Part shown: in pieces, positions 16,942-25,545 of the stretch | Numbering within the stretch: the stretch's first letter is position 1 | Layout of the letters: each line of letters begins with the position of its first letter | Assembly (NCBI RefSeq): GCF_034424625.1 | Contig: NZ_CP139976.1 | Coordinates: forward strand, 2,790,001 to 2,854,000 | Source: Janthinobacterium lividum | GTDB taxonomy: Bacteria; Pseudomonadota; Gammaproteobacteria; Burkholderiales; Burkholderiaceae_D | DNA: 64,000 nt | Direction: 5' to 3' | Notes under the pieces: generated by a model | The model's input: only the letters and a program-made list of their open reading frames with translations | Told to the model about the DNA's origin: nothing | Databases searched by the model: none | Position numbers and translations under genes: made by a program

Positions 16942-17726
16942 CGTGCCGCTTGCGCCAGGTATTGCAGCATATTGTCGGCGGCCGACAGCACCTTGGTATT
17001 CATTTCATAGGTGCGCTGGGCAGCGATCATGTCGACCATCTCTTCGACCACTTGCACGTTCGAGCCTTCCAGCGCGAATTGCTTCAATTTGCCCAGGGCG
17101 CCTTCGCCGGGACGGCCTTCCGTCGGCGTGCCGCTCGATGCCGTTTCCTGGAACAGGTTTTCACCGAGTGCCAGCAGGCCGGTCGGGTTGACGAAGCTGG
17201 AGAGGTTCAGCTGGCCCAGTTCGGTACCGGCGACATTGCCCGGCACGGTGGCCGTGACCATGCCGTTTTCACCGATGGTGATGGCCGTGGCGTTGTTCGG
17301 CACGGTGATCTGCGGCACCAGGGGCAAGCCCTGGGCGTTGACCATCACGCCATTTTCATTGATGCCCAGCTGGCCGGCGCGCGTGTAGGCCGCTTCGCCG
17401 TTCGGGCGCAGCACTTGCAGGAAACCGTTGCCGGTGATGGCGACGTCGAATTCGCGGCTGGTCGTTTGCAGGCTGCCGGTGGTAAACACCTTTTGCGTGC
17501 CGACCATGTGCGTACCGTTACCCAGCTGTACGCCCGATGGCGAGAGGGTGTTGTCGGCGCGTTGCGTGCCCGGCTGCTGCTCGACCTGGTAAAACAGGTC
17601 TTCGAAGACGACGCGGTCGCGCTTGAAGCCGACCGTATTGACGTTGGCCAGGTTATTCGCGATGGCTTGCAGTTTGGCATCTTGTGCCTGCACGCCGGTC
17701 TTGCTGATCCACATTGCTGGATTCAT
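16938..17726 (-). CDS. flgG: Flagellar distal rod protein FlgG
   Basis: The 262-residue protein starts MNPAMWISKTGVQAQDAKLQ and contains AIANNLANVNTVGFKRDRVV, the rod/hook N-terminal motif, and ends with SNVQVVEEMVDMIAAQRTYE and the amphipathic helix MLQYLAQAAR. FlgG forms the distal rod joining the proximal rod to the hook. It follows flgF by 32 bases with an AGGAGC Shine-Dalgarno sequence before the ATG. Length and both terminal helices are standard. Confidence 0.96.
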   Translation of the reverse strand: MNPAMWISKTGVQAQDAKLQAIANNLANVNTVGFKRDRVVFEDLFYQVEQQPGTQRADNTLSPSGVQLGNGTHMVGTQKVFTTGSLQTTSREFDVAITGNGFLQVLRPNGEAAYTRAGQLGINENGVMVNAQGLPLVPQITVPNNATAITIGENGMVTATVPGNVAGTELGQLNLSSFVNPTGLLALGENLFQETASSGTPTEGRPGEGALGKLKQFALEGSNVQVVEEMVDMIAAQRTYEMNTKVLSAADNMLQYLAQAAR

Positions 17727-17758
17727 GTATTGCTCCTAATAATAGATTGGCGTTGGGC

Positions 17759-18487
17759 TTAAGCGCCCAGCAGGCGGTTGCCCGATTCCGTCATGGAATC
17801 GCTGGCCTTGAAAACTTTCATCTGCATCTCGAAACTGCGGTTCAGGCTCATGGTGGCGACCATTTCCTCGACGGCCGAGACGTTGCTGCCTTCCAGATGG
17901 CGGTCGCGGATGCGTACCGTCGGATCAGCTTGCAGGTCTTCGCCGCCGCGCGCCACGATGAGGCCCGCTTCGTTCTTGGTCAGCTCGCCCGCTTCGGCGT
18001 TGACCAGCTTGAGCTTGTCGACCGTCTGCATTTGCGCAGTGCCCGGCACCTGGATGGAAATCGTGCCATCGCCGCCGATCGACAGGCTGGTGTGCTCGGG
18101 AATCGTGATCGGACCGCCTTCGCCCAGCACCGGCCGGCCGTTGATGGTCAGCGCGCCCGTTTCATCGAGGTCCATGGCGCCGGCGCGCGTGTAGGCTTCG
18201 CCGTTTTGCCACTGTACCGCGAGAAAGCCGGGGCCCGTGACTGCCACGTCGAGTTCGCGTCCCGTTTCCTTGATGGCGCCCGTGCGCGTGCCGATGGCGC
18301 TCGACTGCGTCTGCGTCATGTGGCGGTCGTCGTAGCCATAGCCGTTTTGCAACGGCTGGGCAGTGGACACTTCCAGGTTGGCGCGGAAGCCGCCCGTTTC
18401 GATGTTGGCCAGGTTGTTGGCGTGTACCTGCTGTGCCCGCAGGGCACGGTCGGCCCCGCTCATGGCGGTATAAATCAGCGCATCCAT
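17759..18487 (-). CDS. flgF: Flagellar proximal rod protein FlgF
   Basis: The 242-residue protein begins MDALIYTAMSGADRALRAQQ and contains VHANNLANIETGGFRANLEV, then GPGFLAVQWQNGEAYTRAGA, and ends SNVSAVEEMVATMSLNRSFE. This is the FlgF pattern; it builds the proximal rod in the periplasm and is secreted without a cleaved signal. An AGAGC stretch precedes the ATG. It lies between flgE and flgG in the usual order. Confidence 0.95.
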   Translation of the reverse strand: MDALIYTAMSGADRALRAQQVHANNLANIETGGFRANLEVSTAQPLQNGYGYDDRHMTQTQSSAIGTRTGAIKETGRELDVAVTGPGFLAVQWQNGEAYTRAGAMDLDETGALTINGRPVLGEGGPITIPEHTSLSIGGDGTISIQVPGTAQMQTVDKLKLVNAEAGELTKNEAGLIVARGGEDLQADPTVRIRDRHLEGSNVSAVEEMVATMSLNRSFEMQMKVFKASDSMTESGNRLLGA

Positions 18488-18513
18488 TGCTCTTTACCTT
18501 TGCGTATCGTGGA

Positions 18514-19692
18514 TTACAGCGCTTGCATCAGCGATTGCAGCATGGCGTTCTCGGTCGAGATGACCTTCGAGTTGGCCTGGTAGTTACGCTGCGACGTCAT
18601 CAGCCCCACCAGTTCGGAGGTGATGTCGACGTTCGACTGTTCCAGCGAGCTCGTCACCAGTTTGCCGGCCATGCCGACGCCCGGACGGTCATACATGGCG
18701 GTGCCGGAGGTGGTCGAGGCGACCCAGCTGGTATCGTTGACGGCCGTCAATGCGCCTTCATCAGGGAAGGTAGCCAGGGCGATCACGCCGATGCTCTGTT
18801 TTTGGCCGTTCGTGTATTTCGCCACGACGGAGCCGTCATCGGCCAGTTCCACGCCCGTGTAGGTGCCCGAGGCATAGCCGTCGGCGCGGTCGGTCGAGGT
18901 GGTGGCTTCGCCGGCGAACTGGGTGGTGCCCGTGTAGTCGATGACGACCGACAGCGGCGCCGCGCCAGGCGGCGTCGGCAGCACTGGCGTGGCGCCCGTG
19001 CCGGTCACCAGCTTGCCGTTCGTGTCGAAGGTCATGCTCGTCACCGGCGTCACATCGGCGTTGTCGAAGGTGTAGTGCACGTCCACGCCCGTTGCCGTCT
19101 TGACGAAATACTGGCCCAGCGAGTGCTTGGCACCCAGCGAATCGTAGACGATCGAGGACTTGGCGCTGTTGTAGCTCAGTTCGTTGGTCTTGTTGAACGG
19201 CGGCGTTTTCACGGTCCATTCGGACGACATATTGGCGGCATACGCCAGCTTGGTCGAGGCCACGGCGGGAATCTGGCCCGTTGGAATGAGCATGTCGCCC
19301 ATGGTGCCCAAGGTGGTGCTGCCCTTGACGGCGGCATAGCCCTGCACCAGGCGGCCATTCGCATCGATCAGCTTGCCTTCATTGCTGGCCGAAAAGATAC
19401 CGACGCGGCTGTAGGTCATGGTGTTCTGCGCATCGCGCGTGACGAAATAGCCGCGGCCATCGATGGCCGCGTCAAGCGCGCGGCCCGTGTTCAGCACGCC
19501 GCCATTGAGCGACATGCTTTGCGTCAGCGAGCCGATTTCCGTGCCCGTGGCGCGCGAACCGGCGTACATGGCCGAAAAGTTGGCGCGGCTGCTCTTGAAG
19601 CCGTAGGTGCCGGCGTTGGCGATATTGTTACTGGTGCTGTTCAACTGTTGGTTGATGGACTGGATACCGGACAGGGCGATGTCGAAACTCAT
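18514..19692 (-). CDS. flgE: Flagellar hook protein FlgE
   Basis: The 392-residue protein has the hook N terminus MSFDIALSGIQSINQQLNST with SNNIANAGTYGFKSSRANFS, a central FlgE D2-like part (STKLAYAANMSSEWTVKTPP onward), and the C terminus SNVDITSELVGLMTSQRNYQ followed by a terminal helix MLQSLMQAL. It forms the curved hook. The length is close to the primary enteric FlgE (about 400). Scaffold protein FlgD is encoded just upstream. Confidence 0.95.
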   Translation of the reverse strand: MSFDIALSGIQSINQQLNSTSNNIANAGTYGFKSSRANFSAMYAGSRATGTEIGSLTQSMSLNGGVLNTGRALDAAIDGRGYFVTRDAQNTMTYSRVGIFSASNEGKLIDANGRLVQGYAAVKGSTTLGTMGDMLIPTGQIPAVASTKLAYAANMSSEWTVKTPPFNKTNELSYNSAKSSIVYDSLGAKHSLGQYFVKTATGVDVHYTFDNADVTPVTSMTFDTNGKLVTGTGATPVLPTPPGAAPLSVVIDYTGTTQFAGEATTSTDRADGYASGTYTGVELADDGSVVAKYTNGQKQSIGVIALATFPDEGALTAVNDTSWVASTTSGTAMYDRPGVGMAGKLVTSSLEQSNVDITSELVGLMTSQRNYQANSKVISTENAMLQSLMQAL

Positions 19693-19750
19693 GTTGACTT
19701 CCTTTAGTGAAGGACGAGATTAGTGTTCAGGAAACGAAGGGAAGGGCGGA

Positions 19751-20404
19751 TCAGGCCGTCTTACCGTTAAAACCGGTGATCGCGCCAGGGTTGACTTCGC
19801 CCAGGTTCGACACGCTCAGAATCATGCTGCCGCCGGCCGACAGGCGCACGCTATTGAGCTTGCCTGCGATGTCGACCGTCGGTTTTTCGGTGCCACTGGT
19901 CGTCACCGCCATGGTATAGGTGCCAGCAGGCAAGCCCAGGGCCACGGGATCGATGGTAAACGGTACCGTGCCGGCACCTTTGGCGCCCAGTTCGATCTTG
20001 TATTCCTTGTCGTCGATGCCTTTCAGGGTCACCGTGGTCTTGGTGGTGCCGGCCGCGAGCGCGATGCTGCCGCTGACCTTGCTCTTGTCGAGCTGGACCG
20101 TTTCGCTGTTGACCATCACTTCGGAGCCCACTTGCGCGCCCAGGGCCAGCACTTGCATCGATTGCAGCACGCTGGCATTGGCGCTGGTCAGCGCCGACAG
20201 ATTTTGCATCGCTTCCGTCTGCGCCTGCTGCGTCAATTGATTGACGAACTGGCTCGGATCGGTCGGTGCGAGGGGATCCTGGTTCTTGATCTGGGCCACC
20301 AGCAATTTGGTGAACATATCCTGGGTAGCATTGCTTTGCGACTTGACGGCATTGCTGCCGCTGTTGCTGCCACTGGTGTTGTTTGTAAAGAGATTGGTTT
20401 CCAT
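19751..20404 (-). CDS. flgD: Flagellar hook capping protein FlgD
   Basis: The 217-residue product starts METNLFTNNTSGSNSGSNAV and then shows the FlgD core SNATQDMFTKLLVAQIKNQD followed by PLAPTDPSQFVNQLTQQAQT, and C-terminal beta-rich tudor/FnIII-like segments. FlgD caps the growing hook and is needed for FlgE polymerisation. It follows flgC by three bases, so the two are tightly coupled. Confidence 0.95.
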   Translation of the reverse strand: METNLFTNNTSGSNSGSNAVKSQSNATQDMFTKLLVAQIKNQDPLAPTDPSQFVNQLTQQAQTEAMQNLSALTSANASVLQSMQVLALGAQVGSEVMVNSETVQLDKSKVSGSIALAAGTTKTTVTLKGIDDKEYKIELGAKGAGTVPFTIDPVALGLPAGTYTMAVTTSGTEKPTVDIAGKLNSVRLSAGGSMILSVSNLGEVNPGAITGFNGKTA

Positions 20405-20407
20405 GGA

Positions 20408-20824
20408 TTATGCTTCACCTAATTTGAGGAGCGATTGCTGCATCGACTTGATGCGGCCCAGAACTTCGACATTGGTTTCAAACGCGCGCGACGCCGACAT
20501 CATGTCGGTCATTTCGGCCACCTGATTGACGTTGGGGTAGAACACCATGCCATCGGCATTGGCCATCGGGTGGCCCGGTTCATACACCTTGCGCAGTGGC
20601 TCGTCGCTTTGCACCACGTCGAGCACCTGCACTCTTCCACCGGCGCCGCTGGCACCGGGGCCATCCATCACGGCCGCAAATACGGGCTTGCGCGCGCGGT
20701 AGGTTTCGCCTTCGGAACCGGCCACGGAATCGGCATTGGCCAGGTTGCTGGCGATGGTATTGAGGCGCACGGTTTGCGCCGCCATCGCCGAACCGGCGAT
20801 CTTGGAAATATCCTGGAAGCTCAT
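20408..20824 (-). CDS. flgC: Flagellar proximal rod protein FlgC
   Basis: The 138-residue protein starts MSFQDISKIAGSAMAAQTVR and contains LNTIASNLANADSVAGSEGE, PGHPMANADGMVFYPNVNQV and the C-terminal MTDMMSASRAFETNVEVLGR. This is a standard FlgC, part of the proximal rod. It lies between flgB and flgD with eight bases to the flgB stop. Confidence 0.95.
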   Translation of the reverse strand: MSFQDISKIAGSAMAAQTVRLNTIASNLANADSVAGSEGETYRARKPVFAAVMDGPGASGAGGRVQVLDVVQSDEPLRKVYEPGHPMANADGMVFYPNVNQVAEMTDMMSASRAFETNVEVLGRIKSMQQSLLKLGEA

Positions 20825-20832
20825 GCTGATCC

Positions 20833-21195
20833 TTATTGTCCGGAAATGGCCTTGGACAGACCCTTCAGTTTCATGTTGACGAAAGTCAGGCTGGTCTGGA
20901 AGTCGGTGGCATTCTGCGAGAACGCCGCCTGCTCGACGCCGATTTCGACGGTATTGCCGTCGCGGCTGGGGTGATAGGGGACGCGGTACAGGGCGCTGGC
21001 ATCGTCATCGGTCGACAGCAGGCCGGCTTCGTTGTCCTGCAGCTGCTGCAGGGCGCTGCCGAAATCCATGTCCATGGCCTGGAAGCCGGGCGTGTTTTCA
21101 TTGGCGATGTTGGCGGCCAGTACGCGTGTGCGGTCGGCACGCAGCGCGAGCGCATCGGCGTGCACGCCCAGCGCATCCTTGAAATTAATCCCCAT
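20833..21195 (-). CDS. flgB: Flagellar proximal rod protein FlgB
   Basis: The protein (MGINFKDALGVHADALALRA, about 120 residues) carries RVLAANIANENTPGFQAMDM and the C-terminal NATDFQTSLTFVNMKLKGLS. I place the start at the ATG at 21195, six bases after AAAGG, rather than the ATG two codons upstream that lies against that sequence. FlgB begins the flgBCDEFGHIJ operon; the 140-base gap to divergent flgA must hold the promoters of both, but no sigma-54 or sigma-28 box is convincing there. Confidence 0.94.
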   Translation of the reverse strand: MGINFKDALGVHADALALRADRTRVLAANIANENTPGFQAMDMDFGSALQQLQDNEAGLLSTDDDASALYRVPYHPSRDGNTVEIGVEQAAFSQNATDFQTSLTFVNMKLKGLSKAISGQ

Positions 21196-21335
21196 GGTCA
21201 TCCTTTGTGTTGAATTCGTTCGTGCTTTTTGCGGTTCGGGCTAGAAAATAGGTGGTGCAGAGGTAAAATCCCAGCCTGGTCATGTTGACGCATGGTAAGG
21301 TCATGCCGCTTCAGTATCTTTGATTAAGGTTAGCA

Positions 21336-22097
21336 ATGATTTACTTTGAGAACTATTCCGTGATGTGGAACAAGGCGCAATGTCGTCACATACTGCTTCC
21401 GGGCCTCTTTTTACTGACCAGCCTATATAGTAGTGCAGGACGCGCAGAATTGCCAGCCGACAATATATTTTCGCGTGTGGAACAATTGGCGCGCGAGCAA
21501 TTGGCGCAGCAGGCAGCCTCGGCCGGATTGCTGGAACCGCAGTTTCAAGTCACCGTGGTAAAAAGCACGCGCCCCGTGCCGGCGTGCGCGGCGCCCGTTG
21601 CGCTGGAAACGGCGGACAGCCGCTCGGCGCAGCGCATGCGCTTTGTCGCAGTGTGTCCTGGGAGCAACGGTTGGCGTTATGAAATGCTGGCGCGCGGCAG
21701 CATCACGGCCCAGGTGGCCGTCACCAGCGTCCCCGTCACGGCCAATACGCCGTTGCAGGCGGGCGACGTGACCCTGGCGCGGCGCGACGTGACGATGGTG
21801 CCCGACAGTATTGCCTCCTTGCCCGGCGCCGTTGGCCTGTCGAGCCGGCGCAGTTTGCGTGCCGGCGAAGTGTTGCGTCAGGGACAACTGGCATCGCCCG
21901 TGCTGATCAAGCGGGGCAGTGCGGTGAATATCGTGGCGCGCAAGGAGCAGGTGGAAGTGAGCATGGCCGGCGAAGCGATGGACCCGGGCGCGCTGGGCGA
22001 GGTGATTCGCGTGCGCAACGCCACCAGCGGCACGGTGATACGTGCCAGGGTGGTCGATGCGGGCGTGGTGGAACCGGCCGAACTTCCCGGCCGTTAA
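21336..22097 (+). CDS. flgA: P-ring assembly chaperone FlgA
   Basis: The 253-residue protein has a signal peptide after a short N-terminal extension (HILLPGLFLLTSLYSSAGRA). The C-terminal SAF/FlgA domain is clear: VAVTSVPVTANTPLQAGDVT, SRRSLRAGEVLRQGQLASPV, IKRGSAVNIVARKEQVEVSM and GEVIRVRNATSGTVIRARVV. FlgA escorts FlgI in the periplasm. The ATG at 21336 has AAGG six bases upstream; an ATG at 21363 would remove nine residues and give a more typical leader. It is the only plus-strand gene in the left flagellar half, divergent from flgB and convergent with the glucosaminidase gene (six bases between stops). Confidence 0.93.
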   Translation: MIYFENYSVMWNKAQCRHILLPGLFLLTSLYSSAGRAELPADNIFSRVEQLAREQLAQQAASAGLLEPQFQVTVVKSTRPVPACAAPVALETADSRSAQRMRFVAVCPGSNGWRYEMLARGSITAQVAVTSVPVTANTPLQAGDVTLARRDVTMVPDSIASLPGAVGLSSRRSLRAGEVLRQGQLASPVLIKRGSAVNIVARKEQVEVSMAGEAMDPGALGEVIRVRNATSGTVIRARVVDAGVVEPAELPGR

Positions 22098-22103
22098 GGA
22101 AAA

Positions 22104-22856
22104 TCAGTCTGCGGCGGCCGTGCGCTGCAGACGCGTCGCCAGCTGCGTCAGCTTGGCGGCGTAATTCGGATCGGTGGCATAGCCGCCGCGCGCCAGGCCC
22201 TGCGCGAAGGCGCCCGCGTCGGCACCCGTGTTCAGGGCGGCGCGGTAGCGCGGATTGTCGAGCAAGACCTGCGCATAGTCGCGGAAAGCGCTGGCCTGGT
22301 CCGGGTAGCTGCGGAAACGTTCCGTTTTCTTCAGGGCCGTGCCGCTGCCCGCCTCGTATTCGGTGGTGACATTGCTGGCCACGTCGCCCTGCCATTTGCC
22401 GCCGGCCTTGATGCCGAACAGATTATTCGTGTCCGCCCCCGTGCCCTGGCGCAGCGGACGCTGGCCCCAGCCCGATTCCAGTGCCGCGTGGGCGGCGACG
22501 ATTTCCGGCGCCACGCCCAGGCGCGCGCCCGTTTCTTGCGTCCACGGCTTGATCGAGGCGAGAAATTGCTGCTGTACTTCGCCGATTTCTCCGCCCTGGT
22601 TGATGCTGCCCAGCACATTGACGGGCTGGCTCTGTTCCAGGTAGGCGCGGCCTTGCGGGTTCAGGCTGGTGGCATTGCCGCCGCCCTGTTCGATGAAGCG
22701 GGCCACTTCGCCCTGTACTTGCCGGAACACGCTGCTGAAGTTGCCGCTGGAACTGGTGGCGTCGGTGGCGCGCATATTGCTCTGCACGGCGGACGTGGCT
22801 GCCGTCGACGGCGTTGCCGCCGTGGCGCGGGTTGTCAGGAAATCAGCCTGGCGCAT
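22104..22856 (-). CDS. FlgJ C-terminal-type peptidoglycan glucosaminidase, separate gene
   Basis: The 250-residue protein has a Ser/Thr/Ala-rich N-terminal part followed, from about residue 95, by a glucosaminidase (LYZ2/GH73-type) domain: FLASIKPWTQETGARLGVAP, then EIVAAHAALESGWGQRPLRQ, with the probable catalytic Glu in ALESGWG, and NNLFGIKAG. The C-terminal stretch SAFRDYAQVLLDNPRYRAAL followed by GGYATDPNYAAKL is also typical of FlgJ hydrolase domains. No signal peptide is seen, as for FlgJ, so export through the flagellar apparatus is plausible. The ATG at 22856 follows GAGGAAG and overlaps the flgN end by 14 bases. With the 131-residue FlgJ at 14638 this makes a split FlgJ. Confidence 0.85.
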   Translation of the reverse strand: MRQADFLTTRATAATPSTAATSAVQSNMRATDATSSSGNFSSVFRQVQGEVARFIEQGGGNATSLNPQGRAYLEQSQPVNVLGSINQGGEIGEVQQQFLASIKPWTQETGARLGVAPEIVAAHAALESGWGQRPLRQGTGADTNNLFGIKAGGKWQGDVASNVTTEYEAGSGTALKKTERFRSYPDQASAFRDYAQVLLDNPRYRAALNTGADAGAFAQGLARGGYATDPNYAAKLTQLATRLQRTAAAD

Positions 22857-23283
22857 ACGTATCTTCCTCGCCATGCAGCACGCGCTGCATGATGCTGTAC
22901 TGCTCTGTTAATAAATCACTGTTGCGGGCGTTCAGGCGTTTGCATTCAAGCACCATCTGCTCGAGCGCGGCCCAGTCGCGTTCGGCGCTCGTACGCGCGT
23001 CTTCTTGCAACAGCGCAAACAATTGGGCCATGTCGCCTTGCGGGCCCAGCAGGGCCGTGACGAGGCTGACCCGCTGGCGGCGGCGCGCATCGAGCGGTTC
23101 GACGGCGGCGATGACCTGGTCGGCCAGCGCCGTCAGCTGCGCGCTGCGGTGGTGCAGGGTGGCCTGGAATTGCTCTTCCAATAAGGTTTGCAGGGCGGCA
23201 TAGCCGATACTGTCGTCTTTCATGCCTTGCAGCACGCGGCGCACGGCTTCCTGGCGCGTGATGCCCTTGCGCGCTGCGGTCAC
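22843..23283 (-). CDS. flgN: Flagellar export chaperone FlgN, lateral type
   Basis: The 146-residue, mostly helical protein begins at a GTG that overlaps the flgM stop (GTGA). The pattern RRVLQGMKDDSIGYAALQTL followed by LEEQFQ resembles the start of lateral LfgN chaperones, which supports the upstream GTG rather than the internal ATG at 23223. The C-terminal half (ERDWAALEQMVLECKRLNAR) fits the FlgN helical bundle. FlgN is the cytoplasmic chaperone for FlgK and FlgL. The assignment rests on length, helical pattern and position beside flgM. Confidence 0.8.
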   Translation of the reverse strand: MTAARKGITRQEAVRRVLQGMKDDSIGYAALQTLLEEQFQATLHHRSAQLTALADQVIAAVEPLDARRRQRVSLVTALLGPQGDMAQLFALLQEDARTSAERDWAALEQMVLECKRLNARNSDLLTEQYSIMQRVLHGEEDTYAPG

Positions 23284-23570
23284 GATTCACCGCCGTGGAA
23301 ACGCTGGATCAAGCCTGCCAGTTTTGACGGATCGAACGGCAATTCGCCCTTGGCCAGCGCATCGCGCAGCATGGCCACGCGCTCGTGGTCGATCTCGGGC
23401 ATGGCGCGCAGGGCGGCCATGGCCGGTTGCAGCACGGCCGATTGCAATTCCGTCCCGGCCGACGAGCCGCCCATGGCGCCGGCGGCGCCCGCGTTCTCGG
23501 CGATCGCCTCGGCCGGCGCGACGGCGCTGCTGCGCACGGCAGCACCGGTATTGCCGGAGGAGATTTTCAT
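23280..23570 (-). CDS. flgM: Anti-sigma-28 factor FlgM
   Basis: The 96-residue protein starts MKISSGNTGAAVRSSAVAPA after an AAGGG Shine-Dalgarno sequence. The first half is low-complexity, as in unstructured FlgM; the C-terminal half MPEIDHERVAMLRDALAKGE then PFDPSKLAGLIQRF is the sigma-binding helix pair. It should hold FliA until it is exported through the completed hook. Unusually it sits in the same gene run as its sigma factor, between motB and flgN. Confidence 0.88.
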   Translation of the reverse strand: MKISSGNTGAAVRSSAVAPAEAIAENAGAAGAMGGSSAGTELQSAVLQPAMAALRAMPEIDHERVAMLRDALAKGELPFDPSKLAGLIQRFHGGES

Positions 23571-23586
23571 ACGTTGTCCCTTGCCC

Positions 23587-24591
23587 TTAATTTGCATGCT
23601 CATCCCGCTCCTTCTTTGCGGGCAGGCCCAGTTTTTCGCGCAGGCGCTGCAAGGTGCCCGCATCCGGTTCACCCACTTGCAGTTCGTCGCCTTGCGGCTT
23701 TTGCCCGGCCATGCCGAACATGGCGGCGATGCTGTCTGCCTGGCCACGCGTCAATATTAACAGTTCGATGCGGCGGTTGATGCCGGCGCTGGCGTTTTTC
23801 ACGTCCAGCGGCGCGCGGTCGGCCATGCCCACCACTTGCAGCACGCTGTCCGGACTCATGCTGCCGATCAGCAATTGCGCTCGCGCCGACATGGCGCGGT
23901 TGGCCGACAGGGTCCAGTTCGAATAGCCTTCATAGCCGTTATTGGCGTATTGCAAGGAATCCGTGTGGCCGACGATCAGCATCTGGTTTTCCATTTGCGC
24001 AAACACGGGACCCATCTGGCGCAGCAGCTTGCGGAAGCGGTCGGTCGGCACGGCGCTGCCGCGCACGAACATGCCTTGCTTGTCCGTATCGTGCAGCATG
24101 ACGCGCAAGCCGTATGGCGTGATCACGGATTGCAGGTTGCTCTTGAGTCCCGCTTCGTCGCTGAGCTTGTCGAGCGCGCGCGACAATGCCATCAAGTCTT
24201 CCGGCGACTGGTAGCTGACCTTGGTCTGGTTTTGCGGCGCGGAGCCGGCTTTGCCGTCCTGCATCTGCTTGCCTTCCGTGCGCGTGTCGCCCGAGCCCTT
24301 GCGGGGCATGGGGAAGCGCTCGATCAGGCTGCCGCGCGGACCGCCACTCTGTTCCGGCATGACGCCCTGGCCTTCGCCCTGGCGGCTGCTGGCCGACGCA
24401 TCCATCATGATTTCCTTCATTGCCTGCTGCTCGCGCGCGGCCATCAGCCACAGCACGAGGAACAGCGACAGCAGGGCCAGGCAAAAGTCGGCGAATGCTA
24501 CTTTCCAGGCGCCGCCATGGCCATCGTCGTCATGCTTGCGGCCAGCACGCTTGATGATGGCCTGTTCATGTTTCTCATGCGGCTTTAGCAC
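23587..24591 (-). CDS. motB: Flagellar motor stator protein MotB, LafU type
   Basis: The 334-residue protein has one N-terminal membrane helix preceded by a basic stretch (IIKRAGRKHDDDGHGGAWKV) and the proton-binding Asp in AFADFCLALLSLFLVLWLM. The OmpA-like peptidoglycan-binding domain has QMLIVGHTDSLQYANNGYEG, SNWTLSANRAMSARAQLL and AGINRRIELLIL. I place the start at the GTG at 24591 after GGGAGG, overlapping the motA end by 17 bases; an in-frame ATG at 24636 would increase the overlap. Position after motA and fliA matches lafU in lateral systems. Confidence 0.92.
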   Translation of the reverse strand: MLKPHEKHEQAIIKRAGRKHDDDGHGGAWKVAFADFCLALLSLFLVLWLMAAREQQAMKEIMMDASASSRQGEGQGVMPEQSGGPRGSLIERFPMPRKGSGDTRTEGKQMQDGKAGSAPQNQTKVSYQSPEDLMALSRALDKLSDEAGLKSNLQSVITPYGLRVMLHDTDKQGMFVRGSAVPTDRFRKLLRQMGPVFAQMENQMLIVGHTDSLQYANNGYEGYSNWTLSANRAMSARAQLLIGSMSPDSVLQVVGMADRAPLDVKNASAGINRRIELLILTRGQADSIAAMFGMAGQKPQGDELQVGEPDAGTLQRLREKLGLPAKKERDEHAN

Positions 24592-25489
24592 GGCGGCCTC
24601 CCCGGCCTTGGCCCTGCTCTTGTTCTGCGCCGCCATCTTCCAGCGCATTGATCCAGCTTTCCAGCTGGGCGAAGCTCGGCTTGATGTTCAGCTGCACCAG
24701 GCGGCGGCCCGCATCGATCGCCAGCAGGGGCGGCTTGCCCGCCACGTGCGTGACCAGCACGACCTTCACGCACTCCATGGTCGAGCCTTCCTCGCCCACC
24801 AATTGCTTCATCATGTTGCACATCGGATCGAGCACGCCGTAGCAAAAGAAGATGCCGATGAAGGTACCGACCATGGCGGCACCCACTTTTTCCGAAATTT
24901 CCGCCGCATCGGCGCCGTCGGCCACGGAATTCATGGCCATCACGATGCCCAGAACGGCAGCCAGGATACCGAAACCTGGCATGGCTTCGGCGATCTTGTG
25001 CAGGGACTTCGACGGTTGCAGCAACTCGTCGTGGATGGCTTCCAGTTCCTGCTCCAGCACGCCTTCGAGCTCATGCGCGTTGATCTTGCCCATCGCCATC
25101 AAACGGAAGTTGTCGACGATGAAGGCCAGCAGCTTCGGCTCTTCCAGCACCAGCGGATAGCGCTGGAACAGGGCGCTTTCGCGCGGTGCCTCGACGTGGG
25201 CATCGAGCGCCTTAAGGCCGCCGGCGGCCGTTTGCAGCAGTTCATACATCAGCAGCAGCAACTGGCGCTGGAATTCCGAGCCTTGCTTCTTGTGCGTGAC
25301 GATCTTGCGCATCTGGTGCAGCATTTCACCGAGTACATGCTTGGGATTGCCCAGCACCAGGGCGCCAACGGCGGCGCCGATGATGATGATCAACTCGACC
25401 GGTTGCCAGATCGCGTGGACGGTGCCGCCCATCAGGGCGAAGCCTCCGAATACACACCCCATCACGATTAAGATACCGATAATTACCAT
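24575..25489 (-). CDS. motA: Flagellar motor stator protein MotA, LafT type
   Basis: The 304-residue protein has four membrane segments, beginning MVIIGILIVMGCVFGGFALM and including PVELIIIIGAAVGALVLGNP, GFGILAAVLGIVMAMNSVAD and AMVGTFIGIFFCYGVLDPMC. The cytoplasmic loop carries the charged residues that act on FliG. This is the proton-type MotA. It lies 56 bases after fliA, and the next gene is motB, the lafS-lafT-lafU order. Confidence 0.94.
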   Translation of the reverse strand: MVIIGILIVMGCVFGGFALMGGTVHAIWQPVELIIIIGAAVGALVLGNPKHVLGEMLHQMRKIVTHKKQGSEFQRQLLLLMYELLQTAAGGLKALDAHVEAPRESALFQRYPLVLEEPKLLAFIVDNFRLMAMGKINAHELEGVLEQELEAIHDELLQPSKSLHKIAEAMPGFGILAAVLGIVMAMNSVADGADAAEISEKVGAAMVGTFIGIFFCYGVLDPMCNMMKQLVGEEGSTMECVKVVLVTHVAGKPPLLAIDAGRRLVQLNIKPSFAQLESWINALEDGGAEQEQGQGRGGRRAKAA

Positions 25490-25545
25490 GTCAACTGCCT
25501 TTCTGCGTCATTGTGCTGCGTCAATTTGATGGATCTTGCTTACTC

